Origin: Phaeosaccion multiseriatum
Taxonomy: Eukaryota; Ochrophyta, other classes
Length of the DNA: 64,000 bases
Assembly: GCA_965112735.1 (NCBI GenBank)
Contig: OZ218963.1
Span: 372,001 to 436,000, forward strand
Reading direction: 5' to 3'
Part shown: positions 63,639 to 64,000 of the stretch, one piece after another
How the letters are laid out: the number at the start of each line of letters is the position of its first letter
Numbering within the stretch: position 1 is the first letter of the stretch
Notes under the pieces: model-generated
The model's input: the letters and a program-made list of their open reading frames with translations, nothing else
The model's database searches: none
Told to the model about the DNA's origin: nothing
Position numbers and translations under genes: made by a program

Positions 63639-64000
63639 TTATCACCAGCAGAGGGAGGAAGAGGAAGAGAGATATGAAGTGAGTGATGTGGCGCGGGGCT
63701 GTGCCCACTGCGGTGCTTGTTGCAGCAGGACCACTAAGGCGAGGCAACGACACTGCCAGGCCGTCGAACGACTGCTCGGAGCCGCTGGAGGCATGGCATG
63801 ATCGGCTTAGCGAGCTACTCGCGAGGTCTCCGCTGCTACAGAACCACGTATTTAACTCAGACTATCATAGAAATAAAGAACGAGCGACTGAATTTTGTCA
63901 ACTTCCCCGAGGCTCTGTGTGTGCGCGCGTGCTCTTTGTTATTTGTACAAACACTCTGTCCGCCACCGGCGAGTGATCTTCAAGGTTCGGGGTTGTAAAA
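63639..64000. other. 3' flank of small-protein copy 2
   Basis: AGAAATAAAGAACG near 63868 is a plausible AATAAA-type polyadenylation signal. The open frame at 63683-63976 lacks recognisable features and is probably untranslated. A third copy, if any, would lie beyond the window. Confidence 0.45.

Overview
This is a stretch of eukaryotic nuclear DNA, most likely from an alga with a complex (secondary) plastid; a heterokont is my first guess and a haptophyte the alternative. Genes are split by many GT-AG introns that keep reading frame exactly when joined. Several proteins begin with a signal peptide followed by an 'A-F' type junction, the classic bipartite plastid-targeting signature of such algae. 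A ciliary dynein-2 subunit implies a flagellated life stage. Introns are packed with tetranucleotide, trinucleotide and hexamer repeats, so most long open frames in the window are repeat shadows.

Layout. 0.5-7.6 kb (-): a coiled-coil / ankyrin / triple-WW protein. 8.0-12.9 kb (+): WDR34/DYNC2I2-like dynein-2 intermediate chain. 13.5-17.3 kb (-): SpoU-family rRNA 2'-O-methyltransferase, probably organellar. 17.4-18.8 kb (+): conserved-looking protein with a small ParB/sulfiredoxin-like core. 19.2-24.2 kb (-): two tandem DNAJC9-like genes with two MITE-like elements between them. 24.4-30.0 kb (+): enolase with a targeting presequence. 30.8-35.1 kb (+): TMEM184/OST-alpha membrane protein. 35.5-38.7 kb (-): V-ATPase subunit d. 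39.0-41.9 kb (+): MtnB-MtnC fusion of the methionine salvage pathway. 42.6-45.5 kb (-): ATG3. 46.1-52.4 kb (+): minimal XRN1-type 5'-3' exoribonuclease with a plastid-type presequence. 53.4-55.4 kb (+): unknown single-pass membrane protein. 56.2-60.5 kb (-): unknown multi-exon protein. 60.9-63.6 kb (+): two tandem copies of an unrecognised small secreted/plastid-type protein family.

Most neighbours are divergent pairs with 120-650 bp between start codons, so shared promoters are likely. The genes are mainly housekeeping (glycolysis, V-ATPase, autophagy, methionine salvage, RNA processing, histone/HSP70 co-chaperone). They do not form a pathway cluster.

Most novel elements: the plastid-type XRN1, the tandem small-protein family with duplicated 44-nt exons, an HPD-to-RPD J-domain copy, two short inverted-repeat elements with target-site duplications, and short dispersed motifs shared by unrelated introns and exons. 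Exon coordinates were read by eye from splice consensus and phase; transcripts would be needed to confirm them.
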